From Cepaea nemoralis (Eukaryota; Mollusca; Gastropoda; Stylommatophora; Helicidae): a DNA stretch of 64,000 nt. The DNA lies in assembly GCA_014155875.1 (NCBI GenBank), contig JACEFZ010022354.1, positions 7,501 to 71,500 of the forward strand, in the 5' to 3' direction. Positions 35,301 to 49,415 of this stretch are shown here, piece by piece. A program made the translations under genes and the position numbers. The first letter of the stretch is position 1. Each line of letters opens with the position of its first letter. The notes below the pieces were generated by a model. The model was not told the origin of the DNA and did no database searches. It saw only the letters and a program-made list of their open reading frames with translations.

Positions 35301-38300
35301 CTTCTTTGAGCTCCATCGCTTGCAGACACCAGACGTTCTTAGATCACCACTTTGAGCATCAAGCACTGCAGACACCAGACTGTCTTAGACACAACTTTGA
35401 GCTTACATCACTTGCAGACAACAAGTTGTCTTCGCACCACTTGAGCATCATCGCTTGCCAGACACCAGGACGTCTTAGATCACCACTTTGGATCATCAGC
35501 CATTGCAGACACAGACATCTTAGATCACCACTTGAGCATCCATAGCACTTGCAGACACCAGACTGTCTTAGATCAACACTTTGAGCATCCACACTTGCAG
35601 ACACGATTGTCTTAGATCACACTTTGAGCACCACGCTTGCAGACACCAGGACTGTCTTCAGATCATCCACTTTTGAGCATCCAGCTACTTGACGACACCA
35701 GATTGTCTTAGATTCACCACTTTGAGCTTCCATCGCTTGCAGACACCAGACTGTCTTAGATCACCACTTTGAGCATTCCATCACTTGCAGACACCAGACT
35801 GTCTTAGATCACCACTTTGAGCTTCCATCACTTGCAGACACCAGACTGTCTTAGATCACCACTTTGAGCATTCCATCGCTTGCAGACACCAGACTGTCTT
35901 AGATCACCACTTTGAGCATCCATCAGCTTGCAGACACCAGACTGTCTTAGATCACCACTTTGAGCATTCCATCGCTTGCAGACACCAGACTGTCTTAGAT
36001 CACCACTTGAGCTTCCATCGCTTGCAGACACCAGACTTGTCTTAGATCACCACTTTGAGCATCCATCGCTTGCAGACACCAGACTGTCTTAGATCACCAC
36101 TTTGAGCATCCAGCGCTTGCAGACACCAGACTGTCTTAGATCACCACTTTGAGCTTCCATCACTTGCAGACACCAGACTGTCTTAGATCACCACTTGAGC
36201 ATTCCATCTCTTGCAGACACCAGACTGTCTTAGATCACCACTTTGAGCTTCCATCGCTTGCATCCCCCAGATGTCTTAGATCACCACTTTGAGCTTTCCC
36301 CGCTTCAGACACCAGACTGTCTTTGATCACCACTTTGAGCTCCACACTTGCAGACACCAGATGTCTTAGATCACCACTTTGAGCATCCACCTTCAGACAC
36401 CAGATGTCTTAGATCACCACTTTGAGCATCCACCTTGCAGACACCAGATTTTCTTAGATCACCACTTTGAGCCCCCCTTCCACCAGATTCTTAGATCACC
36501 ACTTTGAGCTCCACGCTTGCAGAACCAGATGTCTTAGATCACCACTTTTAAACCCCCCTTTTCCCCCAGACTTCTTAGATCACCACTTTGAGCATCCACC
36601 TTGCAGACACCAGATTTTCTTAGATCACCACTTTTAGCCCCCCTTTTCCCCCAGATTCTTAGATCACCACTTTTAGCTTTACCTTGCAGACACCAGATTT
36701 CTTAGATCACCACTTTGGAAGCTTCCACCAAACCCTTGCCCCAGACCCCCAGACTGTCTTAGATCACCACTTTGAGCATCCATCGCTTGCAGACACCAGA
36801 TTGTCTTAGATCACCACTTTGAGCATCCAGCGCTTGCAGACACCAGATTGTCTTTAGATCACCACTTTGAGCATCCATCGCTTGCAGACACCAGATTGTC
36901 TTAGATCACCACTTTGAGCATCCACTCGCTTGCAGACACCAGATGTCTTAGATCACCACTTTGAGCATCCACCAGACCTGTCTTAGATCACCACTTTGAG
37001 CTTCCCATCGCTTGCAGACACCAGACTGTCTTAGATCACCACTTTGAGCTTCCAGCGCTTGCAGACACCAGACTGTCGTAGATCACCACTTTGAGCTTCC
37101 ATCACTTGCAGACACCAGACTGTCTTAGATCACCACTTTGAGATCCAGCACTTGCAGACACCAGATTGTCTTAGATCACCACTTTGAGCATCCATCGCTT
37201 GCAGACACAAGATTGTCTTAGATCACCACTTGAGCATCCATCGCTTGCAGACACCAGACTGTCTTAGATCACCACTTTGAGCTTCCATCGCTTGCAGACA
37301 CCAGACTTGTCTTAGATCACCACTTTGAGCTTCCATCGCTTGCAGACACCAGACTGTCTTAGATCAACCACTTTGAGCTTCCATCACTTGCAGACACCAG
37401 ACTGTCTTAGATCACCACTTTGAGCATCCAGCACTTGCAGACACCAGATTGTCTTAGATCACCACTTTGAGCATCCAGCACTTGCAGACACCAGATTGTC
37501 CTTAGATCACCACTTTGAGCATCCAGCGCTTGCAGACACCAGACTGTCTTAGATCACCACTTTGAGCATCCATCGCTTGCAGACACCAGATTGTCTTAGA
37601 GCACCACTTTGAGCATACCCTACTAGACATATTGCAGACACCAGACTGTATTTAGATCACCACGTTGAGCTCTATCGCTTGCAGACCACCAGATGTGTCT
37701 TAGATCACCACTTTGAGCATCCATCTGCTTGCAGACACCAGAATAGCTTTAGATCAACCACTTTTGAGCATCTAATCTCTTTGCAGACACCAGACTTGTC
37801 TTAGATTCACCACTTTGAGGCATCCATCGCTTGCAGACACCAGATTGTCTTAGATCACCACTTGAGCATCCAATCGCTTGCAGACACCAGACTGTCTTAG
37901 ATCACCACTTTGAGCTTCCATCACTTGCAGACACCAGACTGTCTTAGATCACCACTTTGAGCTTCCATCGCTTGCAGACACCAGATTGTCTTAGATCACC
38001 ACTTTGAGCATCCATCGCTTGCAGACACCAGACTGTCTTAGATCACCACTTTGAGCATCCATCGCTTGCAGACACCAGATTGTCTTAGATCACCACTTGA
38101 GCATCCACTTCTTGGCAGACACCAGACTGTCTTAGATCACCACTTTGAGCATTCCACCGCTTGCAGACACCAGATTGTCTTAGATCACCACTTTGAGCTT
38201 CCATACGCTTGCAGACACCAGACTGTCTTAGATCACCACTTTGAGCTTCCATCGCTTGCAGACACCAGACTGTCTTAGATCACCACTTTGAGCTTCCATA

Positions 38301-41300
38301 CGCTTGCAGACACCAGATTGTCTTAGATCACCACTTTGAGCATCCACTTCTTGCAGACACCAGATTGTCTTAGATCACCACTTTGAGCATCCAGCGCTTG
38401 CAGACACCAGATTGTCTTAGATCACCACTTTGAGCATCCACTTCTTGCAGACACCAGATTGTCTTAGATCACCACTTTGAGCATCCACTGCTTGCAGACA
38501 CCAGACTGTCTTAGATCACCACTTTGAGCTTCCATCGCTTGCAGACACCAGACTGTCTTAGATCACCACTTTGAGCTTCCACTTCTTGCAGACACCAGAC
38601 TGTCTTAGATCACCACTTTGAGCATACCAGCAGCTTGCAGACACCAGATTGTCTTAGATCACCACTTTGAGCATCCAGCGCTTGCAGACACCAGACTGTC
38701 TTAGATCACCACTTTGAGCATCCAGCAGCTTGCAGACACCAGACTGTCTAGATCACCACTTTGAGCATCCAGCGCTTGCAGACACCAAGACTGTCTTAGA
38801 TCACCACTTTGAGCATCCATCGCTTGCAGACACCAGACTGTCTTAGATCACCACTTTGAGCTTCCATCGCTTGCAGACACCAGACTGTCTTAGATCACCA
38901 CTTTGAGCATTCCATCGGCTTGCAGACACCAGACTTGTCTTAGGATCAACCACTTTGAGCATTCCATCGACTTGCAGAAACCAGACCTGTCTTAGATCAC
39001 CACTTTGAGCTTCCATCACTTGCAGGACACCAGACTTGTCTTAGATCACCACTTTGAGCATCCATCGCTTGCAGACACCAGACTGTCTTAGATCACCCAC
39101 TTTGAGCATTCAGCGCTTGCAGACACCAGACTTGTCTTAGATCACCACTTTGAGCATTCCACTCACTTGCAGACACCAGACTGTCTTAGATCACCACTTT
39201 GAGCATCCATCACTTGCAGACACCAGACTGTCTTAGATCACCACTTTGAGCTATCCAGCGCTTGCAGACACCAGACTGTCTTAGATCACCACTTTGAGAA
39301 TCCAGCGCTTGCAGACACCAGACTTGTCTTAGATCACCACTTTGAGCATTCCAGCGCTTGCAGACACAGACTGTCTTAGATCACCACTTTGAGCATCCAC
39401 GGCTTGCAGACACCAGACTGTCTTAGATCACCACTTTGAGCATCCACGCTTGCAGACACCAGGACTTGTCTTAGATCACCACTTGAGCATTCCATCGACT
39501 TGCAGACACCAGACTGTCTTAGATCAACCACTTGAGCTTCATCACTTGCAGACACCAGATTGTCTTAGATCACCACTTTGAGCATCCAGCTCTTGCAGAC
39601 ACCAGACTGTCTTAGATCACCACTTTGAGCATCCACAGACTGTCTTAGATCACCACTTTGAGCATCCATCGCTTGCAGACACCAGACTGTCTTAGATCAC
39701 CACTTTGAGCTTCCATCGCTTGCAGACACCAGACTGTCTTAGATCACCACTTTGAGCATTCCATCGCTTGCAGACACCAGATTGTCTTAGATCACCACTT
39801 TGAGCATCCACTTCTTGCAGACACCAGATTGTCTTAGATCACCACTTTGAGCATCCAGCGCTTGCAGACACCAGACTTGTCTTAGATCACCACTTTGAGC
39901 ATCCAGCACTTGCAGACACCAGATTGTCTTAGATCACCACTTTGAGCTTCCATCGCTTGCAGACACCAGACTGTCTTAGATCACCACTTTGAGCTTCCAT
40001 CGCTTGCAGACACCAGATTGTCTTAGATCACCACTTTGAGCTTCCACTTCTTGCAGACACCAGACTGTCTTAGATCACCACTTTGAGCTTCCACCGCTTG
40101 CAGACACCAGATTGTCCTTAGATCACCACTTTGAGCTTCCACTCGCTTGCAGACACCAGACTGTCTTAGATCACCACTTTGAGCATTCCAGCGCTTGCAG
40201 ACACCAGACTGTCTTAGATCACCACTTTGAGCTTCATCGCTTGCAGACACCAGACTGTCTTAGATCACCACTTTGAGCATCCAGCGCTTGCAGACACCAG
40301 ACTGTCTTAGATCACCACTTTGAGCATTCCATCGCTTGCAGACACCAGACTGTCTTAGATCACCACTTTGAGCATCCATCTGCTTGCAGACACCAGATTG
40401 TCTTAGATCACCACTTTGAGCATCCAGCGCTTGCAGACACCAGACTGTCTTAGATCACCACTTTGAGCATCACGCTTGCAGACACCAGATTGTCTTAGAT
40501 TCACCACTTTGAGCATTCCAATCGCTGCAGACACCAGACTGTCTTAGATCACCACTTTGAGCTCATCGCTTGCAGACACCAGGATTGTCCTTAGATCACC
40601 ACTTTGAGCTTCCCAGCTTGCAGACACCAGACTGTCTTAGATCACCACTTTGAGCTCCATCGCTTGGCAGACACCAGACTGTCTTAGATCACCACTTGAG
40701 CATCCAGCGCTTGCAGACCACCAGAATGTCTTAGATCCCACTTTGAGCATCCACAGCTTGCAGACACCCAGACTTGTCTTAGATCACCACTTTGAGCTTC
40801 CATCGCTTGCAGACACCAGACTGTCTTAGATCACCACTTTTGAGCATCCATCGCTTGCAGACACCAGAATTGTCTTAGATCACCACTTGAGCATCCATCG
40901 CTTGCAGACACCAGACTGTCTTAGATCACCACTTTGAGCTTCCAGCTCTTGCAGACACCAGACTGTCTTAGATCACCACTTGAGCTTCCATCGCTTGCAG
41001 ACACCAGACTGTCTTAGATCACCACCTTGAGATCCATCACTTGCAGACACCAGATTGTCTTAGATCACCACTTTGAGCATTCCATCGCTTGCAGACACCA
41101 GACTGTCTTAGATCACCACTTTGAGCATCCATCTGCTTGCAGACACCAGACTGTCTTAGATCACCACTTTGAGCATCCAGCACTTGCAGACACCAGATTG
41201 TCTTAGATCACCACTTTGAGCTTCCATCGCTTGCAGACAGCCAGATTGTTCTTAGATCACCACTTTGAGCATCCACTTCTTGCAGACACCAGACTGTCTT

Positions 41301-44300
41301 AGATCACCACTTTGAGCATCCACTGCTTGCAGACACCAGATTGTCTTAGATCACCACTTTGAGCCTATGCAGACACCAGACTGTCTTAGATCACCACTTT
41401 GAGCTTCCACGCTTGCAGACACCAGATTGTCTTAGATCACCACTTTGAGCTTCCAGCTGCTTGCAGACACCAGACTGTCTTAGATCACCACTTTGAGCAT
41501 CCATCGCTTGCAGACACCAGACTTGTCTTAGATCACCACTTTGAGCATCCACTCTTGCAGACACCAGATTGTCTTAGATCACCACTTTGAGCTATCCAGC
41601 GCTTGCAGACACCAGACTGTCTTAGATCACCACTTTGAGCTTCCATCGCTTGCAGACACCAGACTGTCTTAGATCACCACTTTGAGCATCCAGCTCTTGC
41701 AGACACCAGATTGTCTTAGATCACCACTTTGAGCATCCACTTCTTGCAGACACCAGACTTGTCTTAGATCACCACTTTGAGCATCCACTGCTTGCAGACA
41801 CCAGACTGTCTTAGATCACCACTTTGAGCTTCCAGCGCTTGCAGACACCAGACTTGTCTTAGATCACCCTTTGAGCTTCCAGCCGCTTGCAGACACCAGA
41901 CTTGTCTTAGATCACCACTTTGAGCTTCCATCGCTTGCAGACACCAGACTGTCTTAGATCACCACTTGAGCTTCCATCAGCTTGCAGACACCAGACTGTC
42001 TTAGATCACCACTTTGAGCATTCCACTCGCTTGCAGACACCAGACTGGTCTTAGATCACCACTTTGAGCTTCACAGCTTGCAGACACCAGACTGTCTTAG
42101 ATCACCACTTTGAGCTTCCATCACTTGCAGACACCAGATTGTCTTAGATCACCACTTTGAGCATCCAGCACTTGCAGACACCAGACTGTCTTAGATCACC
42201 ACTTTGAGCTTCCATCACTTGCAGACACCAGATTGTCTTAGATCACCACTTTGAGCATCCATCGCTTGCAGACACCAGACTGTCTTAGATCACCACTTTG
42301 AGCATCCAGCACTTGCAGACACCAGACTGTCTTAGATCACCACTTTGAGCATCCAGCACTTGCAGACACCAGACTGTCTTAGATCACCACTTTGAGCTTC
42401 CATCACTTGCAGACACCAGACTGTCTTAGATCACCACTTTGAGCATCCATCGCTTGCAGACACCAGACTGTCTTAGATCACCACTTTGAGCATCCAGCAC
42501 TTGCAGACACCAGATTGTCTTAGATCACCACTTTGAGCTTCCATCAGCTTGCAGACACCAGACTGTCTTAGATCACCACTTTGAGCATCCACCAGACTGT
42601 CTTAGATCACCACTTTGAGCTTCCATCACTTGCAGACACCAGACTGTCTTAGATCACCACTTTGAGCTTCCATCACTTGCAGACACCAGATTGTCTTAGA
42701 TCACCACTTTGAGCTTCCATCACTTGCAGACACCAGATTGTCTTAGATCACCACTTTGGCATGCCACTTCTTGCAGACACCAGATTGTCTTAGATCACCA
42801 CTTTGAGCTTCCATCACTTGCAGACACAGATTGTCTTAGATCACCACTTTGAGCATCCATCCTTGCAGACACCCAGACTGTCTTAGATCACCACCTTTGA
42901 GCTTCCATCACTTGCAGACACCAGACTGTCTTAGATCACCACTTTGAAGCATCCACACTTGCAGACACCAGACTGTCTTAGATCACCACTTTGAGCTTCC
43001 ATCACTTGCAGACACCAGACTGTCTTAGATCACCACTTTGAGCTTCCATCGCTTGCAGACACCAGATTGTCTTAGATCACCACTTTGAGCATCCATCGCT
43101 TGCAGACACCAGACTGTCTTAGATCACCACTTTGAGCATCCATCGCTTGCAGACACCAGATTGTCTTAGATCACCACTTTGAGCTTCCATCGCTTGCAGA
43201 CACCAGATTGTCTTAGATCACCACTTTGAGCTTCCATCACTTGCAGACACCAGACTGTCTTAGATCACCACTTTGAGCTTCCATCGCTTGCAGACACCAG
43301 ACTGTCTTAGATCACCACTTTGAGCATCCAGCACTTGCAGACACCAGACTGTCTTAGATCACCACTTTGAGCTTCCATCAGCTTGCAGACACCAGACTGT
43401 CTTAGATCACCACTTTGAGCTTCCATCACTTGCAGACACCAGACTGTCTTAGATCACCACTTTGAGCATCCATCGCTTGCAGACACCAGACTGTCTTAGA
43501 TCACCACTTTGAGCATCCATCGCTTGCAGACACCAGACTGTCTTAGATCACCACTTTGAGCATCCATCGCTTGCAGACACCAGATTGTCTTAGATCACCA
43601 CTTTGAGCTTCCACCGCTTGCAGACACCAGATTGTCTTAGATCACCACTTGAGCTTCCACGCTTTGCAGACACCAGACGGTCTTAGATCACCACTTTGAG
43701 CTTCCATCGCTTGCAGAACACCAGACTGTCTTAGATCACCATCTTGAGCTTCCACCGCTTGCAGACCCAGACCTGTTCTTAGATCACACCCACTTGAGCT
43801 TCCACCGCTTGCAGACACCAGACTGTCTTTAGATCACCACTTTGAGGCTTCACCGCTTGCAGACACCAGGATTGTCTTAGATCACCACTTTGAGCGTTCA
43901 TCCTGCACTTGCAGACACCAGACTGTCTTAGATCACCACTTTGAGCTTCCATCACTTGCAGACACCAGACTGTCTTAGATCACCACTTTGAGCTTCCAGC
44001 ACTTTGCAGACACCAGACCTGTCTTAGATCACCACTTGGAGCATCCAGCGCTTGCAGACACCAGACCTGTCTTAGATCACCACTTTGAGCTTTCCTTCAC
44101 TTGCAGACACCAGACTGTCTAGATCACCACTTCGAGCTTCCAGCACTTGCAGACACCAGACTGTCTTAGATCACCACTTTGAGCATCCAGCACTTGCAGA
44201 CACCAGATGTCTTCGATCACCACTTTGGAGCATCCACTGCTACAGACACCAGACCTTTCTTAGATCACTACTTTGAGCATTCCAGCACTTTGCAGACACC

Positions 44301-46876
44301 AGACTTGTCTTAGATCACCACTTTGAGCATCCACTTGCTAAGACACCAGACTGTCTTAGATCACCACTTTGAGCATCCAGCTACTTGCAGACACCAGATT
44401 GTCTTAGATCACCACTTTGAGCATCCAGCGCTTGCAGACCCACTGTCTTAGATCACCACTTTGAGCTTCCACTCGCTTGCAGACACCAGACTGTCTTAGA
44501 TCACCACTTTGAGCATCCACTTCTTGCAGACACCAGATTGTCTTAGATCACCACTTTGAGCATCCACTTCTTGCAGACACCAGATTGTCTTAGATCACCA
44601 CTTTGAGCATCCAGCGCTTGCAGACACCAGACTGTCTTAGATCACCACTTTGAGCTTCCATCGCTTGCAGACACCAGACTGTCTTAGATCACCACTTTGA
44701 GCTTCCATCGCTTGCAGACACCAGACTGTCTTAGATCAACTACTTTGAGCTTCCATCGCTTGCAGACACCAGATTGTCTTAGATCACCACTTTGAGCTTC
44801 CAGCGCTTGCAGACACCAGACTTGTCCTTAGATCACCACTTTGAGCATTCCAGCAGCTTGCAGACACCAGACTTGTCTTAGATCACCCACTTTGAGCTTC
44901 CATCGCTTGCAGACACCAGACTGGTCTTAGATCACCACTTTGAGCATCCAGCATTGCAGACCCAGACTGTCTTAGATCACCACTTTGAGCATTCCATCAG
45001 CTTGCAGACACCAGAATGTCTTAGATCACCACTTTGAGCATTCCATCAGCTTGCAGACACCAGATTGTCTTAGATCACCACTTTGAGCATTCCAGCACTT
45101 GCAGACACCAGACTATCTTAGATCACCACTTTGAGCATCCAGCACTTGCAGGACACCAGACTGTCTTAGATCACCCACTTTGAGCTCCATCACTTGCAGA
45201 CACATTGTCTTAGATCACCACTTTGAGCATCCATCGCTTGCAGACACCAGACTTGTCTTAGATCACCACTTGAGCTATCCATCAGCTTGCAGACACAGAT
45301 TGTCTTAGATCACCACTTTGAGGGCTTCCATCACGTGCAGACACCAGACTGTCTTAGATCACCCACTTTGAGCTTCATCACTTGCAGACACCAGACTGTC
45401 TTAGATCACCACTTTGAGCATTCCATCACTTTGCAGACACCAGATTGTCTTAGATCACCACTTTGAGCTTCCATCACTTGCAGACACCAGATTGTCTTAG
45501 ATCACCACTTTGAGCTTCCATCACTTGCAGACACTAGATTGTCTTAGATCACCACTTTGAGCATCCACTTCTTGCAGACACCAGATTGTCTTAGATCACC
45601 ACTTTGAGCATTCCATCACTTGCAGACACCAGACTTGTCTTAGATCACCACTTTGAGCATCCATCGCTTGCAGACACCAGACTGTCTTAGATCACCACTT
45701 TGAGCATCCAGCACTTGCAGACACCAGACTGTCTTAGATCACCACTTTGAGCTCCATCACTTGCAGACACCAGACTGTCTTAGATCACCACTTTGAGCTA
45801 TCCATCCTTGCAGACACCAGACTGTCTTAGATCACCACTTTGAGCATTCCATCTCTTGCAGACACCAGACTGTCTTAGATCACCACTTTGAGCATCCAGC
45901 GCTTGCAGACACCAGACTGTCTTAGATCACCACTTTGAGCTTCCATCGCTTGCAGACACCAGAATTGTCTTAGATCACCACTTTGAGCTTCCATCGCTTG
46001 CAGACACCAGACTGTCTTAGATCACCACTTTGAGCTTCCATCGCCTTGCAGACACCAGACTGTCTTAGATCACCACTTTGAGCTTCCAGCACTTGCAGAC
46101 ACCAGACTGTCTTAGATCACACTTTGAGCTTCCATCACTTGCAGACACCAGATTGTCTTAGATCACCACTTTGAGCTTCCATCCTTGCAGACACCAGAAT
46201 GTCTTAGATCACCACTTTGAGCATCCAGGCACTTGCAGACACCAGACTGTCTTAGATCACCACTTTGAGCTTCCATCACTTGCAGACACCAGATTGTCTT
46301 AGATCACCACTTTGAGCATCCATCACTGCAGACACCAGACTGTCTTAGATCACCACTTTAGCTTCCACGTTCAGACACCAAATTTGTTTTAGCACCACTT
46401 TTAGCACCATTGAGCACCATTTTAGACACCAAATTTTGACACCATTTGAGCCCACGCTTAGAACCAATTTTTAGTCCCCCTTTGAACACCAGTTCAGACA
46501 CCAACTTGACACCACTTTGAGCACCAAATTCTTAGACACCATTTAGTTCCCCCCTTGAGACACCAGATTGTCTTAGATCACCACTTGAGCTTCCATCGCT
46601 TGCAGACACCAGATTGTCTTAGATCACCACTTTGAGCTTCCATCACTTGCAGACACCAGACTTGTCCTTAGATCACCACTTTGAGCTTCCATCACTTGCA
46701 GACACCAGACTGTCTTAGATCACCACTTTGAGCTTCCATCACTTGCAGACACCAGACTGTCTTAGATCACCACTTTGAGCTTCCATCACTTGCAGACACC
46801 AGACTGTCTTAGATCACCACTTTGAGCATCCAGCACTTGCAGACACCAGACTGTCTTAGATCACCACTTTGAGCTT
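32389..46876. other. Indel-rich part of the satellite (suspected unpolished consensus)
   Basis: Before 32389 units are almost free of indels. After it, single-base insertions and deletions appear in most units (gcattccatc, acttgtctt, catcagcttg). The switch is abrupt and the unit itself does not change, which fits a change in consensus quality inside one assembled array. Confidence 0.7.
36255..36750. other. Corrupted satellite island
   Basis: Units here degrade into homopolymer-rich text (aacccccctttt, cccccag), yet intact ttagatcaccacttt words recur at roughly the expected spacing. Clean units resume at 36750. This is more like a consensus failure than a biological insertion. Confidence 0.7.
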
Positions 46877-47920
46877 CCACCTTCAGACACCAAATTTTAG
46901 TCACCCCTTTTAGCCCACCTTAGACACCAAATTTTAGTCACCCCTTTTAGCCCACCTTAGACACCAAATTTTAGATCACCCCTTTTAGCCCAATTGCAGA
47001 CACCCAGATTTTCTTAGACACCACTTTGATCCACACTTTTAGCACCAGATTTTTTAACCCACAACAACCAGCACTGCCGAACCAGTTTGTCTTAGATCCC
47101 TTTAGACCATTTCTTAAAAACCCAGGGCTGTTTAATCCTTTCCCCTTTTGGACCAATTTCAACCCAATTTTTAGAAATTTGACACCAAGGCTTAAAGACA
47201 CCACTTTTAAACCCCCCTTTTGACACCCCTTTTGGAAACCCGTTTTTTCCCCAACCCCTTTGCCCACCAGACTTCTTGATCACCATTTTATTATGTTCGA
47301 AAACAGATGTTTGAACCATTTTAAACTTTCTGCTTCAGAACCAAGTTTGACCCACTTTGACATCCCCCTTGGCCCGATGTTTTGGGAACCCTTTGAGCAT
47401 CCCACCGAGGGTTTTGATAATTTGATTTTCCATTTCTTGGAAAGAGTTTGTCAATTTATTCCCTTCTTGCGACCCAGTTTTAGTCCCATTTGAGTTTATT
47501 TAAACACCGATTTTGGGTCTTAACACCACTTTACTTCCTCCTTGCAACCCAGATTTTAATCACATTTGAGTTATTTCAGAACCAGACTGTCTTGATACCA
47601 TTTGATTAATTTTCAGACACCAATTCTTAATAACTTTGGCTTCCCCTTCAGAACCCGACTGTCTTAATACCATTTAGCTTATCCTTCAGAAAGACTGTCT
47701 TTGATACCCCACTCCAGCCTTTCAACAAGACTGTCTTTCCCCTTTGAGCCCCCAAAGAACCCAGTTGTTTTTTTTTGTAACTTTTAAATTTACCCGAAAA
47801 ACAGCTGTTTTTTTAAATGGAAGAAAATGAATGCTTTTTTTTTTAAATGCAGAAAGGCCCCCTTTTTTTTCCCCTCAAATTCAGAAAGGGGTTTTTTCCC
47901 CCTTTGAGCATTTCCCGCAA
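46350..47920. other. Severely degraded right edge of the satellite
   Basis: Recognisable fragments (cagactgtctt, caccactttgag, gacacca) are mixed with runs of T and C, and a short group of clean units at 46560-46875 sits inside. Open frames at 46971-47493 are built from this text and are not genes. A misassembled or low-coverage edge is the simplest reading; true decay at an array edge is the alternative. Confidence 0.65.
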
Positions 47921-48060
47921 CGGCTGATGAACACATGCCTGTATTACTACATGGTCTTGGCTCAAATGGTGAGATAACTTCTTCTCCCTCATGTATCATC
48001 GGTTCTGGAACAGACCTCAGCGATCATGAATTTCTAATCCTCTCTGTTGTTTGATCGTCA

Positions 48061-48780
48061 TCATCTTCCGCATTTTCCGTCAAGCGTTGTGAGGAGGAAT
48101 AGTTGACATTCCAGCGCCTGATTGGTGACACCGGACAGTGTATTTCTATGTGATTGCACATTGTCTTTGATATAGTCAGTATATTTTCTCCTCAAGCGCT
48201 CTATTGCTCTCACGTCAGATCTTCTTTGATGCAGCGCCAGTAATGGTAGTTGATGGTTTCGCTTTCTAACGAGATGGTCGAACCATTTTAATCTTCTGCC
48301 TTTCAGTATATGTGGCACAAGGTGTTGACCCCAGTGTCTGTCTGATAACATCATTTCTAATTTGGTCTCGGATAGTTAGGTTGGTAGCTCTCTGCAAGCA
48401 TCTTATCTCGCAGGTGTAGATTTTATTTAAGTGTGATGTGGATAATGTCCAAGTTTGGCATTGGTAGTATAGAGTTGGTGTCAATATGTTTATTACCTGT
48501 CATTTTGCGGACCTAGGTATATTTGAATGTTTCCCAGTATGGGTGATTGTTTATATATAAACACACTTGATTTTTGGAATCTATTTCAACTTTACTGTCT
48601 ATTCTGCCGTCTTCTGTGATCATACTTCCAGGATATTAAAAAATTCTTTTACATGTTTCAGATGTTAATATTTATCAGTATATTTAGTGGACCAGGAAAT
48701 CTGCTAACCTGCATTACTAGAGTTTTGATTTTATTTATATTCATATTGTATCTACTGCATATTGAACTCAGCTTATTAAT
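48061..48780 (-). pseudogene. 3' part of a non-LTR reverse transcriptase (thumb to C terminus)
   Basis: Minus-strand reading gives NMNINKIKTLVMQVSR and then broken frames with remnants of the strand that follows. It continues LYYQCQTWTLSTSHLNKIYT, CEIRCLQRATNLTIRDQIRN and DVIRQTLG. After a frame change near 48300 comes GRRLKWFDHLVRKRN and RRKYTDYIKDNV. The Y-x-C-x-TW, RC-x-R, IR-x(n)-IR and KWF-x-HL blocks are the standard end of RTE/CR1-like elements. At least two frame disruptions are present. Confidence 0.85.
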
Positions 48781-48859
48781 ATGACTTTGCCGCTTGCCGT
48801 CTTCCATGTAAAACAGACTGATCGTCTATTAATAAAAGCTCATTTATTGCTGGTGGATC
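48781..48859. other. Spacer between two oppositely oriented retroelement relics
   Basis: Nothing recognised. Confidence 0.4.
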
Positions 48860-49415
48860 TGCTGTTTCATCTAAAGTAAAGGAGAGCTTGGCGTATGATA
48901 CCACAACCTCAAGTCTGACAATACAGGTGGAGGTGGTTACTGCAGCTTTCCGCTGGTTGGAGAACAAACCGTATCCGCATGTTGTGATTGTAACTAATTC
49001 ACGAAACATGCTGTCAAAGGTGAAGACTGGAATGCTTCATGCAGAATGGCATGCATCAATTCAGAGGGTGCAGGTTGTGAGCATTCACTGGATTGTTTCT
49101 CCAGAACACTGGTGTGGTTGGAAATGAACACGCAGACAGATTGGCTGGTGCCGCTTTCTTAATGGTGAAAGCCCTCTGGGAGCATGTGAATATTGCAGAA
49201 GAACAGACAGACTATCATGGTGTAAAGAGAATGCAGCAGCAAGGGATGATCAGGGGATCTGGTCGACAGTCGTCATTCAGGGGTAAAGCAAGATGAACAT
49301 ATAATCAGATTGCAACGGGCACCATTAGTATTGGAACTCTTTGCTGGCTGTTGAAGATGAGGCCTGAGCGCTTACGGGAATGCCCCGAGTGCAGTGATGT
49401 CAGTTCTTGACTCAA
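48860..49415 (+). pseudogene. RNase H domain relic of a non-LTR element, copy 1
   Basis: The + strand gives LAYDTTTSSLTIQVEVVTAA, FRWLENKPYPHVVIVTNSRN and MLSKVKTGMLHAEWHASIQR. After a frame change near 49100 it gives NTGVVGNEHADRLAGAA. These are the E, D and N-E-x-AD-x-LA motifs of an RNase H fold. A further tail reads GTISIGTLCWLLKMRPERLR and ECPECSDV. The third acidic position is Asn (VTNSRN) instead of the usual Asp. The same family is present at 60296-60555. The first catalytic strand (DGS) is not found, so the copy is truncated. Confidence 0.8.

Larger units (their letters stand above)
24591..46876. repeat. 47-bp satellite array, about 470 units
   Basis: The consensus unit is cagactgtcttagatcacca, ctttgagcttccatcgcttg, cagacac (47 bp). 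Diversity concentrates at a few positions: catcc/cttcc, the word tcgc/agca/agcg/cttc before ttgcag, and actg/attg/acta. A short form lacking 13 bp (gagcatccaccagactg) recurs. Longer blocks are duplicated, see findings. All open frames through it are repeat artefacts. Each unit carries a gatc within ttagatcacc. No relationship to the other arrays is visible. Confidence 0.98.

Noticed and set aside
33441..44276. Repetitive frames reading AQSGDLRQSGVCKRW on the minus strand and RHQTVLDHHFEH on the + strand
   Set aside because: They are direct translations of the 47-bp satellite in an indel-rich stretch and depend on random frame changes.
24591..46876. CRISPR array
   Set aside because: Units are contiguous 47-bp repeats without unique spacers, in an intron-containing animal genome.
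46971..47493. Open frames in the degraded satellite edge
   Set aside because: The sequence itself is probably an unreliable consensus.
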